Shown here: in pieces, positions 45,508-55,640 of the stretch
How positions within the stretch are numbered: the stretch's first letter is position 1
Layout: every line of letters begins with the position of its first letter
NCBI GenBank assembly: GCA_905221605.1
Contig: CAJNDS010002706.1
Coordinates: forward strand, 238,501-302,500
Length of the DNA: 64,000 bases
From: Symbiodinium natans
Taxonomy: Eukaryota > Sar > Dinophyceae > Suessiales > Symbiodiniaceae
Reading direction: 5' to 3'
Position numbers and translations under genes: made by a program
Notes under the pieces: model-generated
What the model saw: the letters and a program-made list of their open reading frames with translations, nothing else
The model's database searches: none
Told to the model about the DNA's origin: nothing

Positions 45508-46849
45508 GGGCTGGTCATGATTTTTTTGATGGAGAGAACATCGACGACATCGTGTGCGCCTGGCTCGCCTTCGATTTGCATCTTTTTAAAGACATCTTTT
45601 TCAAGACCGTGCTGCCGAGTCCTGCAGACCTCGAGTATGAGGGAACTTTGAGGCGAACTCTTCTTGTGCCAGGAAGTCGCTCATCAGCACGAAGAAGATC
45701 GACTCGGCTTGGCAGCGCATCTCGAGGCGGAAAGATAGCAAGCAGAAAGCAAGAAGCCACGGTACTGGAATCGCCTGACCCAGCGTGAGTTGATGGGACC
45801 ATATTATATGAGCAAGGCTAAAGATCTACAGCCTTCTGTCTAAGACGCTGGGGCTGTGACAGGCGTGTCGCCACTCTGGAAACATACATCCAGTACATCC
45901 GAGGTTGGCTTCGAGATGCACCAAATAGGTCTCACGAGTTCAGAAATTTTCACGGCTTCAGCCTTCAGGCGGAGAGGGAGATGACACCTTCATCACACGC
46001 AAGGACGGACGCCTAGTGCAGTGGGGCCATCAACTCCCACGCGCGTTCGTCCTGGAATCCTGGTTTCTCGCAGAAGCACAGCAGCTGCAGTCAGGAGTTC
46101 ATCGAGTTTCTGAAGAGTTGCCTCCTTGGCTGGGGGTCGGTAGCCTTCGTTGTCGCTACGTCGCGTCTACTTTTGCGGCGTTTGCCCCAATATCAGAGGT
46201 GTTCTTTCTCAGTGATGTGCTGTGCCTCTACAAGCTTGTGGCAGGGCTTTAACTTTGCCTTCTGTTAGGCCAAGAGGCCGAGGAGGAGCAGGAGGAGGAA
46301 GGCACGGACGAGGCGTCGAGAGCTCAGAATGTAATAACACTCTCAGTAAGGCATACATGTCTGCAGCTGAAGATGATCATCATGTAGAATGACTCAGATG
46401 TGGGCTCATTTGCGGACTCATGTGCAGACTTCTCTTCTGGCATCTTCCAACTTGTTTCCTTGCGAGTCCGTTCAGCACGCCAAGGGCGCAGGGCGGAGAG
46501 CCCGAAGAGCCCAAGGAGGGGTCGGGATGCGGGCAGCTTGTTGACGGGACCCAATTTGTTGAGCAGGCAGCCGTGGGGTAAGGCCTGTCAAGCCCGCTTG
46601 TCAGCATTGAGCTTGAGTCATTGAGCTTGCGGAGGAAGATCCAATTCTCGTGGAGCTCCGAGAAGCATTGAAGGCTCAGGACTGCCTCGGATGTTTGCTT
46701 GGTCCCTTCAAGCAGCGTGCTTCATAGCTGTAAAGCTTGGGGCCAACAGGGCGGTGGGGAGCTGCCTGAAGCTGTGCCGAAAGGAGGATGCCAACGCCAA
46801 CGCGTTGAAGCAAGCCATGGAAGGTGCCCAGCCCACAGTTGACGAGTGA
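45508..46849 (+). CDS. unknown acidic multi-exon protein
   Basis: Exons 45508-45634 (DFFDGENIDDIVCAWLAFDL), 45673-45761 (SLISTKKIDSAWQRISRRKD), 45969-46015 (GDDTFITRKDGRL), 46095-46128 (EFIEFLKSCLL), 46269-46330 (EAEEEQEEEGTDEASRAQN), 46492-46572 (GEPEEPKEGSGCGQLVDGTQ), 46626-46673 (LAEEDPILVELREALK) and 46736-46849 (ANRAVGSCLKLCRKEDANAN, then TGA) all join in one frame. The first intron would be only 38 bases; if unreal, a frame change lies there. Other donors are GT or GC. A hydrophobic-acidic N-terminal domain is followed by an acidic linker and a helical C-terminus. Upstream exons are likely. No family is recognised. Confidence 0.6.
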
Positions 46850-47501
46850 CTGTACGTACAAACCCGCAGAACCACATTCTGCTTGCAAGATCGTCCTCGG
46901 AAGTCGTTCCATGGATACGTAGAAGCCAGGGACAGCATCGATTGCAGGAGAAGTAGGTTAGCTGATATTGGTTTTTAAGAAGATCTTCAGCTAACTTGCT
47001 TCCCAGTACCACCTAACGATGTACTTGGCTAAAGCGAAAGGCCACACCCGAAGCTGTTTGATCATTCATCAAAAAGGGAGTTTTAGTTTGTAAGAAAGAG
47101 CGGTGTTTTGGGGAGGTGAAAACGGCAAGAAATCATTCTGGACTCGACCTGAGAGAGTTTATAGCATGTTGTTGAAGAAGCTACTGTGCCGGTATATTTT
47201 GGCAAGTGCATGACGGTAAACCATGAGTCCCGAGGCCCTAAAGCTCCAGTGGTCTCGTAATGCAAGTGGCTTGTATGGATGGGGCGGGGGTTGCCCTTCT
47301 TGGCTAGTACCGTTCCCAACTGAACAGGCCCCCATCCAATTGAAAGCAGTCAGGTCCTTGGACTTACTTGAGCTCCTGACTCACTTAAGGCTTCCAGGCC
47401 CACATGTCATGTCCATTCTGTGCGGGGCGCAGGCGATCCTGCGCTCCGCTGCTGCCCTCACCCCTAGATGCTGTCCCTAGCTTTCACGGCCCGGCCTCAA
47501 G
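46850..47501. other. no gene resolved
   Basis: No convincing exon on either strand. Confidence 0.4.
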
Positions 47502-47579
47502 GTTGCAAGGGACACCGGTGCCACCATGCGCGACAGATGTAGCACTGTGGCAGAGAAGAGGTGCCCGCAAAGCAGATGA
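47502..47579 (+). CDS. possible terminal exon
   Basis: After a CAAG acceptor a phase-0 frame reads VARDTGATMRDRCSTVAEKR and stops at TGA. It fits the local exon style but has no confirmed partner; 47404-47470 is a possible preceding exon. Confidence 0.25.
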   Translation, partial: VARDTGATMRDRCSTVAEKRCPQSR

Positions 47580-48035
47580 AGCCAAGTGGGTCCGGGTTGG
47601 CGACCTGGAGGACCAGGGACAGCGCTGTGCAAAACACTAGGCCACTAGGCGCGGCGAAGGGCCACAACCCAACACGCAGACACTGGCCCCATGCAAATCC
47701 TCAGGCCAAGAGAAACCCTAAAAAACCCCCTCATTGACATTGGTGACTTCTTATCTTTCTGTAATGCTTGAGTCCGAATCGGACGCGCATCTAGCAAATA
47801 AACTCCACCCAATTACAGTTCGTTCGGCAGTTTGCACTCACCCTGCAGGGAGGGCTGGCGCAGAAATCTGTGAGCGACAAAAAGGCGGATAGTCAGATCG
47901 ACCCAGCAGCTCAAGTCCGAGCAAAAGCTGTCTGACCCTGCTGCCATGCAAGAAGCCGATAATCGACAAGACGAGGAATCTGTAACTCCATGAACTACCA
48001 CGAAAGTTTAAGCACAGGTCCTCAAGAGAGCGAGG
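47580..48035. other. no gene resolved
   Basis: Lies between a plus-strand exon candidate and the 3' end of the minus-strand ubiquitin-like tract. Nothing supported. Confidence 0.4.
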
Positions 48036-48685
48036 TCATCTTGGCATCCTGAAAGCCTCAACGTCCCACAAGTAGGTGATGGTCTTGGCTGTCAGCATCT
48101 GCACGACGAACTGCGTGCCATCATGTTGGCGTATTTCCAGGCTCCTTCCGGAGGTGTAGGCTGGAAGCCCGCGGCCATCCTCCTTTGGCTTTCCGGCGAA
48201 AATGAGGCACTGTTGATTCCGCACGAAGAAAAGCCCGCTGCCACGCAGGCGACTCCAATTTCAGCTTCGACTGTTTTTGGACATTGTAGGCTGAGAGCGT
48301 GCGGCAGTCCTGCAACTGCGTGCCTACGAAGATGAAGCGCTGCCTATCGGGTCGGCACTTCGCTGTCTCCTGGATCGTCGCCTTCACATCGTCCATCGCA
48401 GAATCCTCAATATCAAGGGTGATGGTCTTGCCGGTCATCATCTGCACGATGAACCGCGTGCCGCATTGCAGGCGCAACGCATCCCAGGCGATGGCCCTGA
48501 CAGCCATCATCTCAACGAGGAACTCCATGTCAATGCCACCAAGCAGGCGCAGCACCTCATGACTAGTCCGCAGCCACGGCCGCATGTATCCACCTGGATC
48601 CCAAGCAGCACCACGAATGACACGCTTGCCCCAGGCCTCCCGATTGAGGAGCATGGCCAGATCATGGAAAGCGGGAACACCTGAC
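48036..48685 (-). pseudogene. decayed tandem ubiquitin-like repeats
   Basis: Read on the minus strand. A leading stub reads HEVLRLLGG then MEFLVEMMAVRAIAWD, like a ubiquitin tail plus the next head. One nearly full unit follows: TRFIVQMMTGKTITLDIED, DDVKATIQET, RQRFIFVGTQLQDCRTLSAY, NVQKQSKLKLE. A third unit (CLIFAGKPKEDGRGLPAY) and the head of a fourth (GTQFVVQMLTAKTIT) are in another frame, so at least one frameshift separates them. The full unit keeps K11, K27 and K63 equivalents but loses K6, K29, K33 and K48, and lacks the RLRGG tail. It is either a pseudogene of polyubiquitin or a fast-evolving ubiquitin-like region. The Cys-rich frame upstream may be part of the same transcript. Confidence 0.65.
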
Positions 48686-48726
48686 CTAGGCATGCTGGCC
48701 AAGTGCCTCCCCAAGCGGAGCCGGAC

Positions 48727-49418
48727 AGCTCATCTTGAAAAGGCGTGCCAATGGTTGCCATCATCACCGTGCGGTCACTGGCAACCTCAGCACTCCCATA
48801 GCTCTCCTGCATCACCAGCGAGTTGCCAGAGAACAGCAGCGAAGGCTCGTTCGTCGTGGCATCGCAGCCCGCCAAAGCTTCACACGACCGAACATTGTAG
48901 GGGCCGGGTTGGCAATGCCCACAATCCCGCCGCATCACTGTCGTGAGGTTTGCACAGCCAATAAGACGGGGCTGAATTGCTTCCCAAACCCCACGCCAAA
49001 TCGCCGTGCACCCCACTTCATCGTGCAACTGCGTAAACAGCAACAAGCCTCGTCCGTAACCTTGCTGCTTGTCAAAGTAATCGCAAAGCTCCTCAGTGAC
49101 GGCATCCACTCCTCGATCTGAAGCAAATGTCGGGTCAAAGTGAGGGCACGCGACACATGAAGTCTCGGCATCATTCGAACTAGACCACAAACTGCAGGGC
49201 GTATTCCCATCTGGGCTATCGCGCTGCATACCTTGCATCACACGTTGCTTTGTCAGCAAGGCTCGGGAGACAATCAGGCTATAAGAACAACTACAGAAGT
49301 TGGTGTATCCAGGAATGGCAGCCGTCCCCATTGCGACATCCTCGTAGCTAGGCCACGATGTGCAACCGCATGTTTGGCAGACGTGCTTCTGGTTCCCATT
49401 CAACATGGGCGATGTCAT
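48727..49418 (-). CDS. unknown Cys-rich protein, minus strand
   Basis: A minus-strand frame open for about 230 codons from ATG 49418: MTSPMLNGNQKHVCQTCGCT, then NFCSCSYSLIVSRALLTKQR, ETSCVACPHFDP, ELCDYFDKQQGYGRGLLLFT, RRDCGHCQPGPYNVRSCEAL and SGNSLVMQESYGSAEVASDR. The many CxxC and CxC pairs suggest disulphides or metal binding, as in secreted or luminal domains. No family is recognised. The frame can pass into the ubiquitin-like tract through a 41-base GT-AG gap (48686-48726) that keeps phase. Upstream exons on the minus strand were not found. The plus-strand frames over this interval are poorer in composition. Confidence 0.5.
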
Positions 49419-49511
49419 GAAGCACTGGGGCTTCGGCAATTCAGGGGCGCAACGCTGTCCCCACTCGATCCGAGAAACCCTACATTGGTGACTACAGCTC
49501 CCTCTTCTGAG

Positions 49512-51612
49512 GAGAAGTGCCGGAAGCTGCAGGAGGCGCTGGCGGAGGAGCGCTCCGAGCGGCTCTCGGGCGAGGCACCCTTGGGAGGGGAGGGCGGGGA
49601 GGGGGGGGAGGGAAAGAACGGGCTCGCCCCCAAAGACAGTATAGCGATGTATAGCGTGGGGTTTTGGAAGATCCCCAGAGCCAGCACAGAAGGCAGCCTT
49701 CACGGAACAGTTGAAGAGCATCTCCACCGCTTTGGAGGCCCGGTTCTGTGGCTATGGCGATGTCTTCCTGGGAGTGTGTTGCAAGAGCTGCGATCTCTCA
49801 GCTGCAGGACCTCGAACCGCGCATGCAAGCCTTTGCAACCAGCGAGGCAGGATGGGCAACCTTCGACGGGAAGGAAGTACCATGCCGATTCATGCCGATT
49901 AATTTTAGGTGACGTGCCTGCTGCAGGCTCGTCGACATATCTCCCAGTCGCCCGGCAGCATCCATCCACACCTGACCCGGCCCAGACCCGACTCTAGTTC
50001 CAATGCCGGTGTGTGACGAAGGTCCTGAGCACAGATTGCCACTCACCAGATTCAAACATAAAGGCAGTCGAACTCTCTTAGACGAACAAGTTTCCTGTGT
50101 TGCTTCTCAGGCTTCTCTTTGGAGAGAGTGAAGCAGAAGCATGGATTGACGACAGCGAGCTGCCAAGGTCGAAGCCCCGAAACCTTTCCAAAGCATAGGC
50201 AATCTATGTTGTGATTTGCTACGCACTGTGATCATCCCATCGTCATCCGTCATCGCATGTCAAGTCTCTCAAGCGCCCCAGCGCGGAAGGTGGAGGCTTG
50301 CTACTCGTAGCGACTCGTACCGACTTTTTTGACGGATGCAACTACAATTCATAATACATGTTACAGTCGAACGCTCCACAACCGACAGTTGCCAGTGGAG
50401 AGCCCTTCCAGGGCGATGGAAGGGTCCTCGGATGCCGACGGCTGCTGTCTCAGTTGCGTGCTTCTCTTGAGGCTTGCGAAGGACCTCTTAAAGCTTACAG
50501 CTTGCAAAGGAGCATGGAGGAGTGGATCAACCCCCATAAAGGTCGTCCTTGTATCAGTAGGTAAACCTACGTGAACCCTGCACCCGGCTGAGCACTAAGC
50601 AAGGAGACTAAAGTCGGCCCAATCTCGGGGGGCAATCGTTTCCATGTGTGAACGACTTTTGAAGGTACAGAAGCACCGGGGAGCGCGAGGGGAGGAGCCG
50701 GGGCCGAAGGCGCCCGAAGCGGTTCTGTGATCCAAATGAGGGCTAAGGAAGTGAGTGATGGTACTCAAAACAAGTACTCCACCCGTTTCGAATCCGTGCA
50801 AGGCCCAGGGGAGTCTCTCCCCGAGGCCCGGCCAAACACGGCCACACTGGAGGTGGGGCGGCACAACAGCACTGTGGTAGAGGGTGAACCATGTTGACAG
50901 TTTCGAATGTGGTTTTTCGGGTATAGGTCGCTTGCAAGACCCGTGGCAATTTCTTGAACAACTTGAAAGTCATGCCTACGCAATCCTACGCACCACATGT
51001 GACGTTTTGCTTGACATGTTTTTGATCCGCATTTCAGATGCTTGCAGGTGCCCAATCCTCTGCCGACGCGACCGCCCTCAAGCGCATCGGCACGACCGCC
51101 CTCAAGCGCATCGGTATGAGTCCCAGCTTTCTGTTACGGGGCTTCGTGGGAGTCTTTGGGGTCAGGCCCAAGCCTGTGAAAGGAGAGGGCGGGGCAGGGG
51201 GGGAGGGGGGGAGGGGGGAAGGGACGGGTCAGTGGGCGCTCTGGAGGTCCGGGTGCCTGAGCCTGGAACAGTGAACAGTTTCTGGGTGGGTTGGAGCGCA
51301 CTTCAGGATCCGATGTGGTGCAGAGTTGCGACATGAGCAACGCACGTATGTGGCCCTAGACCTTATAGCCCCCTCGTTTTGACATGTTGTGAAAGATGTA
51401 CAGCAAGGCCTTTTAGGATGCGAGATCAGGGTCCCCCGTTCGTATGAACCCTAAGACTTGTTCATGAGTTTTTGGGAATCATGAAATAGGCCCGCTTGTC
51501 ATCTTATCCCTCTATCTCCCCAGGCTGTGATGCCGGAGGCCCGGTGGCAGCTCTGGGGAATATGCCTGTTCATGAAGCCCTTCGGCTGGTCCTCTATGGT
51601 GGCGCAGAATAG
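49512..51612 (+). CDS. unknown coiled-coil protein, multi-exon
   Basis: Exons 49512-49574 (KLQEALAEERSERLSGE), 49693-49737 (AAFTEQLKSISTALE), 49808-49876 (DLEPRMQAFATSEAGWATFD), 50472-50541 (LKAYSLQRSMEEWINPHK), 51048-51113 (SADATALKRIGTTALKRIG) and 51524-51612 (GPVAALGNMPVHEALRLVLY, then TAG). Donors are GC, GC, GT, GT and GT; acceptors are all AG followed by G. The first three are phase 0; 50472 ends in phase 1, matching 51048 and 51524. One or more exons (perhaps near 50113-50200) lie between 49876 and 50472. A 24-base duplication encodes TALKRIG twice. The gene runs opposite to and just upstream of the minus-strand Cys-rich locus. Confidence 0.6.
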
Positions 51613-52804
51613 CTTTTCAGTCGTTTAGCGTGCGGCAGTGTGGCACGACTGCAGGCAGCACGCGCTTCATATGTGGTAAGGTTACCAAGCATAAGATTCA
51701 GTATGTAGGGTGCAAGCATGCGCGTGTGATTCTGAGCCAGGAGTCAGAAGAAGCCGCCAAACAGGCGCAACAGCGCGCGAAGGCATGACAGACATTGACG
51801 TAGGCGAGACTCCCAAGACCTTGCCGGAATTGCCGGAAACTTTTGCAAGCCTCTCAGTCAGCAGACGCCAACACGCTCTAGTTTGAGATTCTGAGAACGG
51901 AAGGACTGGGAATGTCAGCATCAGGGGTCGGGTGGTCCCTTGCGGAAGGTGCTCCAGGCAGCGACGGTCACTTCTGATGGCCTTTGCCGCAATGCGTATG
52001 AGCTTGGCACTCAGGCAGTGTGAACACAAGAACAGAATAGGCAAAGGTTCCGCTGAGGTTTCGCTGCTAAATGCCCTTCGCCTTCCGTTGTTCCCTGCTG
52101 CCAGAGGTGGCGAGTGGCTTTGCTTCGCTTGATCCACGGGGGGCTGGTAGGACCTCTGCGGGATGAGGCACGCCCACGAATCGAAGCTGTTTCTGCATGT
52201 TCGGGCTGATTGGGGTTATTCCGATGGGTTGGATGTGGGGGATTCGATTCTTGTCCTGAAGCAGGAGGAGCGTACCTGGCATAAGTAGCCTCTGCTGGAA
52301 CATATTGGGTGTTACATCACACTGCGCTCTGATCCCTGACTGCAAGTGTCAGCTCAGCTTCGCCGCGCCTTCCGCAGGGACCTGCCGGCTCTTCGAAGAT
52401 GCAGCCCGTAGCCCGAAACGCTCTGAGTCCAAAGGTTTTTCCGAACAGCTTAGCGCCGTCGACCTCGGCGAATTCCTTGAGACCACTCTCCTCGAGCCCG
52501 TCCTTCTGGTCGCTGTGTGAAATTCCCCTTTTCGACTCCTCGGGTGAGTCCTTCAGGCAGGGGGGCGGCTTCCAACAATTCGAGTATGATTCCAGTGTTT
52601 TCCGGCCAGTTAACAAGTGTGAGTTCCTCCTGAAAGATAACACGAATGAAGCACGGGATTCTCAGATTGATCAGGGAATACCGGGGCTCGGAAACTCGTT
52701 GCAACGCTGACTTGGAGGACGGCTGGCGACACCAGCGAGGATGAGGAGCAGCAGCTTCGTTCAGTGCAGAGTTTTGGGAAAGGTCGTTGCCGTACTGTCT
52801 GCAG
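51613..52804. other. unresolved coding-like stretch
   Basis: 52305-52710 is open in several frames on both strands (for example plus-strand LRPLSSSPSFWSLCEIPLFD and SAVDLGEFLETTLLEPVLL). I cannot choose among them, so no gene is called. 52735-52795 has an acidic plus-strand stretch (DTSEDEEQQLRSVQSFGKG) that may belong to the next gene. Confidence 0.35.
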
Positions 52805-53559
52805 GATATTGTGCCGAGGAGGCGTGGAGGAGGCAGTAGGAGCCTGCATCCGGATGACGACGACTATGAGATGAAAGTCGTTCCTGCAGATCCTTGGCTC
52901 GTGCGTAGCCGGTCGGGATTTCAGGTGCAATGCCCGCAGAGAGAGAGGTTTACTTGTCTTTGTTTTTTTGTTTAAATCGTCTAGCGTCGCCCTTGTGAAC
53001 ATGCTGCGAACATGGGCCGTTTCTCTGACTGCCAGTCGTACATTTAGATGACAGCAATATCTGAAAACAGTGCGAGGGTATGGGCATGTGATTTCCAGCT
53101 ACCCATGCTGTGCTGCTTTGCCTGTCAGCAGATGTTGTGGCGCGGTGCGGTTCTTGTGAGAGTTTGGTAGCTATGCTTGCAGATGCAATACAAGAGGAAC
53201 CTTCCGCTAAGGAGTCTCACGATGATGCCCAGCGCGAAACGAGGTTATTGCGGCTGCAGATAAGCCACCTCACCAGCCGCATCAGCAAAGGAGGCACGCG
53301 TGAGGCCACAGAATGGCAGAACCTTGACCCGGACTTCCTGTCTCGTAGGCAGAGCAGCCACAATCCGGCACTACATGGAGGTGCGTCCTGGCATGTTTCC
53401 GGCTTCTGTAGATCTTACGCCCCTTTGCACCCTTTTTCCCATACATATCGGAGCCGAAGCCGCTAGGTCAAAGACGAGCTCGAGCTGGAACTCATGGCGT
53501 TGAATATGAAGGCCTGTGCAATGATCAGAAGGATGAAGGATGGGACTAGGGAGCCCTAG
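52805..53559 (+). CDS. unknown coiled-coil protein, C-terminal exons
   Basis: Exons 52805-52924 (HPDDDDYEMKVVPADPWLVR), 53183-53304 (ETRLLRLQISHLTSRISKGG) and 53467-53559 (VKDELELELMALNMKACAMI, then TAG). The first and third are phase-0 starts after AG before G. The second ends in phase 0 at a GC donor, matching the third. An intermediate exon is needed between 52924 and 53183. The helix-rich second and third exons suggest a coiled coil. The gene ends at the border of the AT-rich island. Confidence 0.5.
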
Positions 53560-53910
53560 CTCTTGTAGGATGATAAAAATTACTGCTTGCATATATCAAC
53601 ACAGCGGATACAGATCGGCTTAATTTAACAAAAAACGTTAGCTCCATTTTGTTAATTAAACAACTTTGTTTGGATATGTGTGTGACATTCAAGTGCACAA
53701 AGTGGTAGCAAAGGTTTTTTTTGGACGCGCTCATGTCGACATGTTCCCATATGCTGTGTCATTCTCACTCAAGCCGAAAAAGTTTCACGATTTCTATTCG
53801 TAATGACGCTTCATTGGAATTTGTATTATAAAGCGACCTGTGCATGATAAAGCCACAGCTTCGTTCGTAATTGAACCCAAGCAAAACTTGAAAACAAGTG
53901 TATTAAGGGG

Positions 53911-54244
53911 CCACGCCCCAAGACATCCTCTTCTCAACCTCCTTCGTGTTTTTATGTAATTGGAAATCTATATTGCCGACCACACCCTATGAAATCCTCC
54001 TCTGGCCCCAATTCGTACTGAAATGTAATTTTAACGCTACGCGACCCGCCTCGGCCCGGCCCAGCGCATCCACGTGAGCATGGTGATTCCGCAGCGCCCA
54101 AGTCGCTGGACCCCAGGCAATAAGGCTTGGGTCTAGGGTTTAGGGTTCCGTTGGGGTTTAGGGTTTTTTTGGGTTTAGGGTTCAAGGTTCAAGGTTCTTG
54201 ATCGTAAAGTTGAGCCGGGTCGGGGGGGGGGAGAAGGGGGGGGT

Positions 54245-54283
<39 letters not shown>

Positions 54284-54764
54284 GGGGGGCCTTGCTGGGA
54301 CGGGCTTCAATTGCCTCTGGTCCTGGCGAACTGTGCGCTTGCGGACCCCGGTTTTCCAGGGGGGGCACCCATTTGAGGCAACAAAAGGGGTCCAAAAAAG
54401 GGCTTTGGGTGTGGGGGGAGGATTTGGAGGGGGGTGCCTGTTCTCACAACCTATACACCTTGGGCCCGAGGCCTCGGCGGATTTGAAGTTTGCATTTAAA
54501 CACCACACCCTAAGAAATCCTCATCTGGACTTCCTTTGTAATTTCACTGAATTAGAATTTTAAATCAGGAAGCCACACCCCAAGACATCTTCTTCAAGCC
54601 TCATTCAGAATTAAAACCCAATTTGGCTTCTAAATTGCAAGGCCACACCCTGCGAAACACATCCTAAGAAATCCTCATCTGGGCTTCGTTAGTTAAACTC
54701 CATTACTGTTGTAATACGATGCCACAATGCCACACCCCAAGACATCCTCTTCTACGCCTCATTC
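53911..54764 (+). repeat. alternating two-type tandem repeat array, about 70-base spacing
   Basis: Two related cores alternate. Type A (CCACACCCCAAGACATCCTC) is at 53911, 54573 and 54729; type B (CCACACCCTAAGAAATCCTC) is at 53980, 54503 and 54643. Spacings are 69, 70, 70 and 86 bases. AT-rich spacers share pieces such as ATTGGAAAT and AATTAGAAT. The dispersed repeat and a G-tract (54026-54485) sit between B copies 1 and 2, as if inserted into the array. Confidence 0.75.
54026..54485 (+). repeat. dispersed repeat, copy 2, with poly-G tract
   Basis: The first 31 bases are identical to 356-386, and the last 14 match the end of copy 1. Compared with copy 1 it carries TTTAGGG-like motifs (54130-54182) and a 68-base G tract (54222-54289) with one unbroken run of 38 G. 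Same orientation as copy 1. Confidence 0.7.
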
Positions 54765-54862
54765 GACATTAAATCTATTTCGAACTGTACATGTTAAGCC
54801 CACCCCAAATAACAAATGAAATGTAGATCTAAATGTAAATGTTGCTAGAAAAATGACGAGAT

Positions 54863-55516
54863 ATGAATACGAAAAAACACATTATAACGATGTTCATTTT
54901 TACTTGTGGGACTACATCTTTTTTACACTTAAACACAGAAAAGATGAGCTCGCTCATGAAGAGCTTGCAAGAGCACAATTGTGCCTGGAAAGCTGGATTT
55001 GCCAGGAAAAGCTCAAAAACAATTGTTGAAAGCAAAAAACACTTTTCTGCACTTTTTGCAGAAATGTCCACAAATCCAAAAGGAGCATGCTTCGTCGAAC
55101 GTGAGGTTGCCATCACGACCTCCTTCCTCCCTTCAATAACCCGCCATGGCAAACAAAACCCCGAGTTCGAGAATGCAGCCGAGAACACTGCGACAGAGGC
55201 AAAATGCGTTTCACACACAAGCAAAGTCGATCTATGCACACAAGTGTGGGAACAACACAAAGCCAAGAAGCATAAAGACCAAAAAACAAAACAACCAAAA
55301 GCCCCAACGCCAAAAAAAACAAAAACAACAAAACAAAAATCTCGGGAATTCTTGAAGGCAGAACATGGATCTGGATTGTTTCCAGGAGTTCTCGATTTTT
55401 TGGTTGTTTTGTTTTGTTTTTTAGTTTTTTGGTTCTTTTGGTTTTGTTTTCTTGGTTTTGTTCTTTTGGTACTGATTATAAAGTGTGTTTCATCGGTTTT
55501 TCATTTTTTCTTGTAA
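54863..55516 (+). CDS. uncertain 217-codon open frame in AT-rich DNA
   Basis: ATG at 54863, TAA at the end. The protein is Lys/Thr-rich in the middle (KTKQPKAPTPKKTKTTKQK) and ends in a very hydrophobic stretch (FLVVLFCFLVFWFFWFCFLG). The Lys-rich and hydrophobic parts are encoded by the A-rich and T-rich arms of an inverted repeat, so they may have no protein meaning. The part before them (AWKAGFARKSSKTIVESKKH) reads like a protein but matches nothing I know. The AT content differs sharply from all other genes here. Confidence 0.25.
   Translation: MNTKKHIITMFIFTCGTTSFLHLNTEKMSSLMKSLQEHNCAWKAGFARKSSKTIVESKKHFSALFAEMSTNPKGACFVEREVAITTSFLPSITRHGKQNPEFENAAENTATEAKCVSHTSKVDLCTQVWEQHKAKKHKDQKTKQPKAPTPKKTKTTKQKSREFLKAEHGSGLFPGVLDFLVVLFCFLVFWFFWFCFLGFVLLVLIIKCVSSVFHFFL
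55262..55475. repeat. imperfect inverted repeat, A-rich and T-rich arms
   Basis: The A/C arm (about 55270-55340, AAAACAAAACAACCAAAA type) is approximately the reverse complement of the T/G arm (about 55395-55475, TTTTGGTTGTTTTGTTTT type). About 55 bases separate them, and near the centre CTCGGGAATTCTT faces AGGAGTTCTCGA. It could fold into a long imperfect hairpin. Confidence 0.65.
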
Positions 55517-55564
55517 AAAAGCAAAAACGCAGCGGACAGTTTTCGCCCTCAAGCCTAAATAAGT

Positions 55565-55640
55565 AGATACGTGAATATATCTATCTATCGATCTTCCTAT
55601 CTACACATATATGTATATCTATATATATATAAAGAAAGAT
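55565..55640. repeat. TATC/TA microsatellite
   Basis: ATCTATCTATCGATC and TATATATATATA runs at the right edge of the AT-rich island. Confidence 0.75.

Noticed and set aside
52305-52710. Overlapping open frames on both strands
   Set aside because: At least three frames look protein-like and none has paired splice evidence, so no gene is claimed.
54182-54508. Proline-run minus-strand frame
   Set aside because: Encoded by the G-tract of dispersed repeat copy 2.
53911-54764. CRISPR-like array (repeats with about 70-base spacing)
   Set aside because: Two alternating repeat types, AT-rich related spacers, a eukaryotic setting and no cas genes. A satellite-like array is a better reading.
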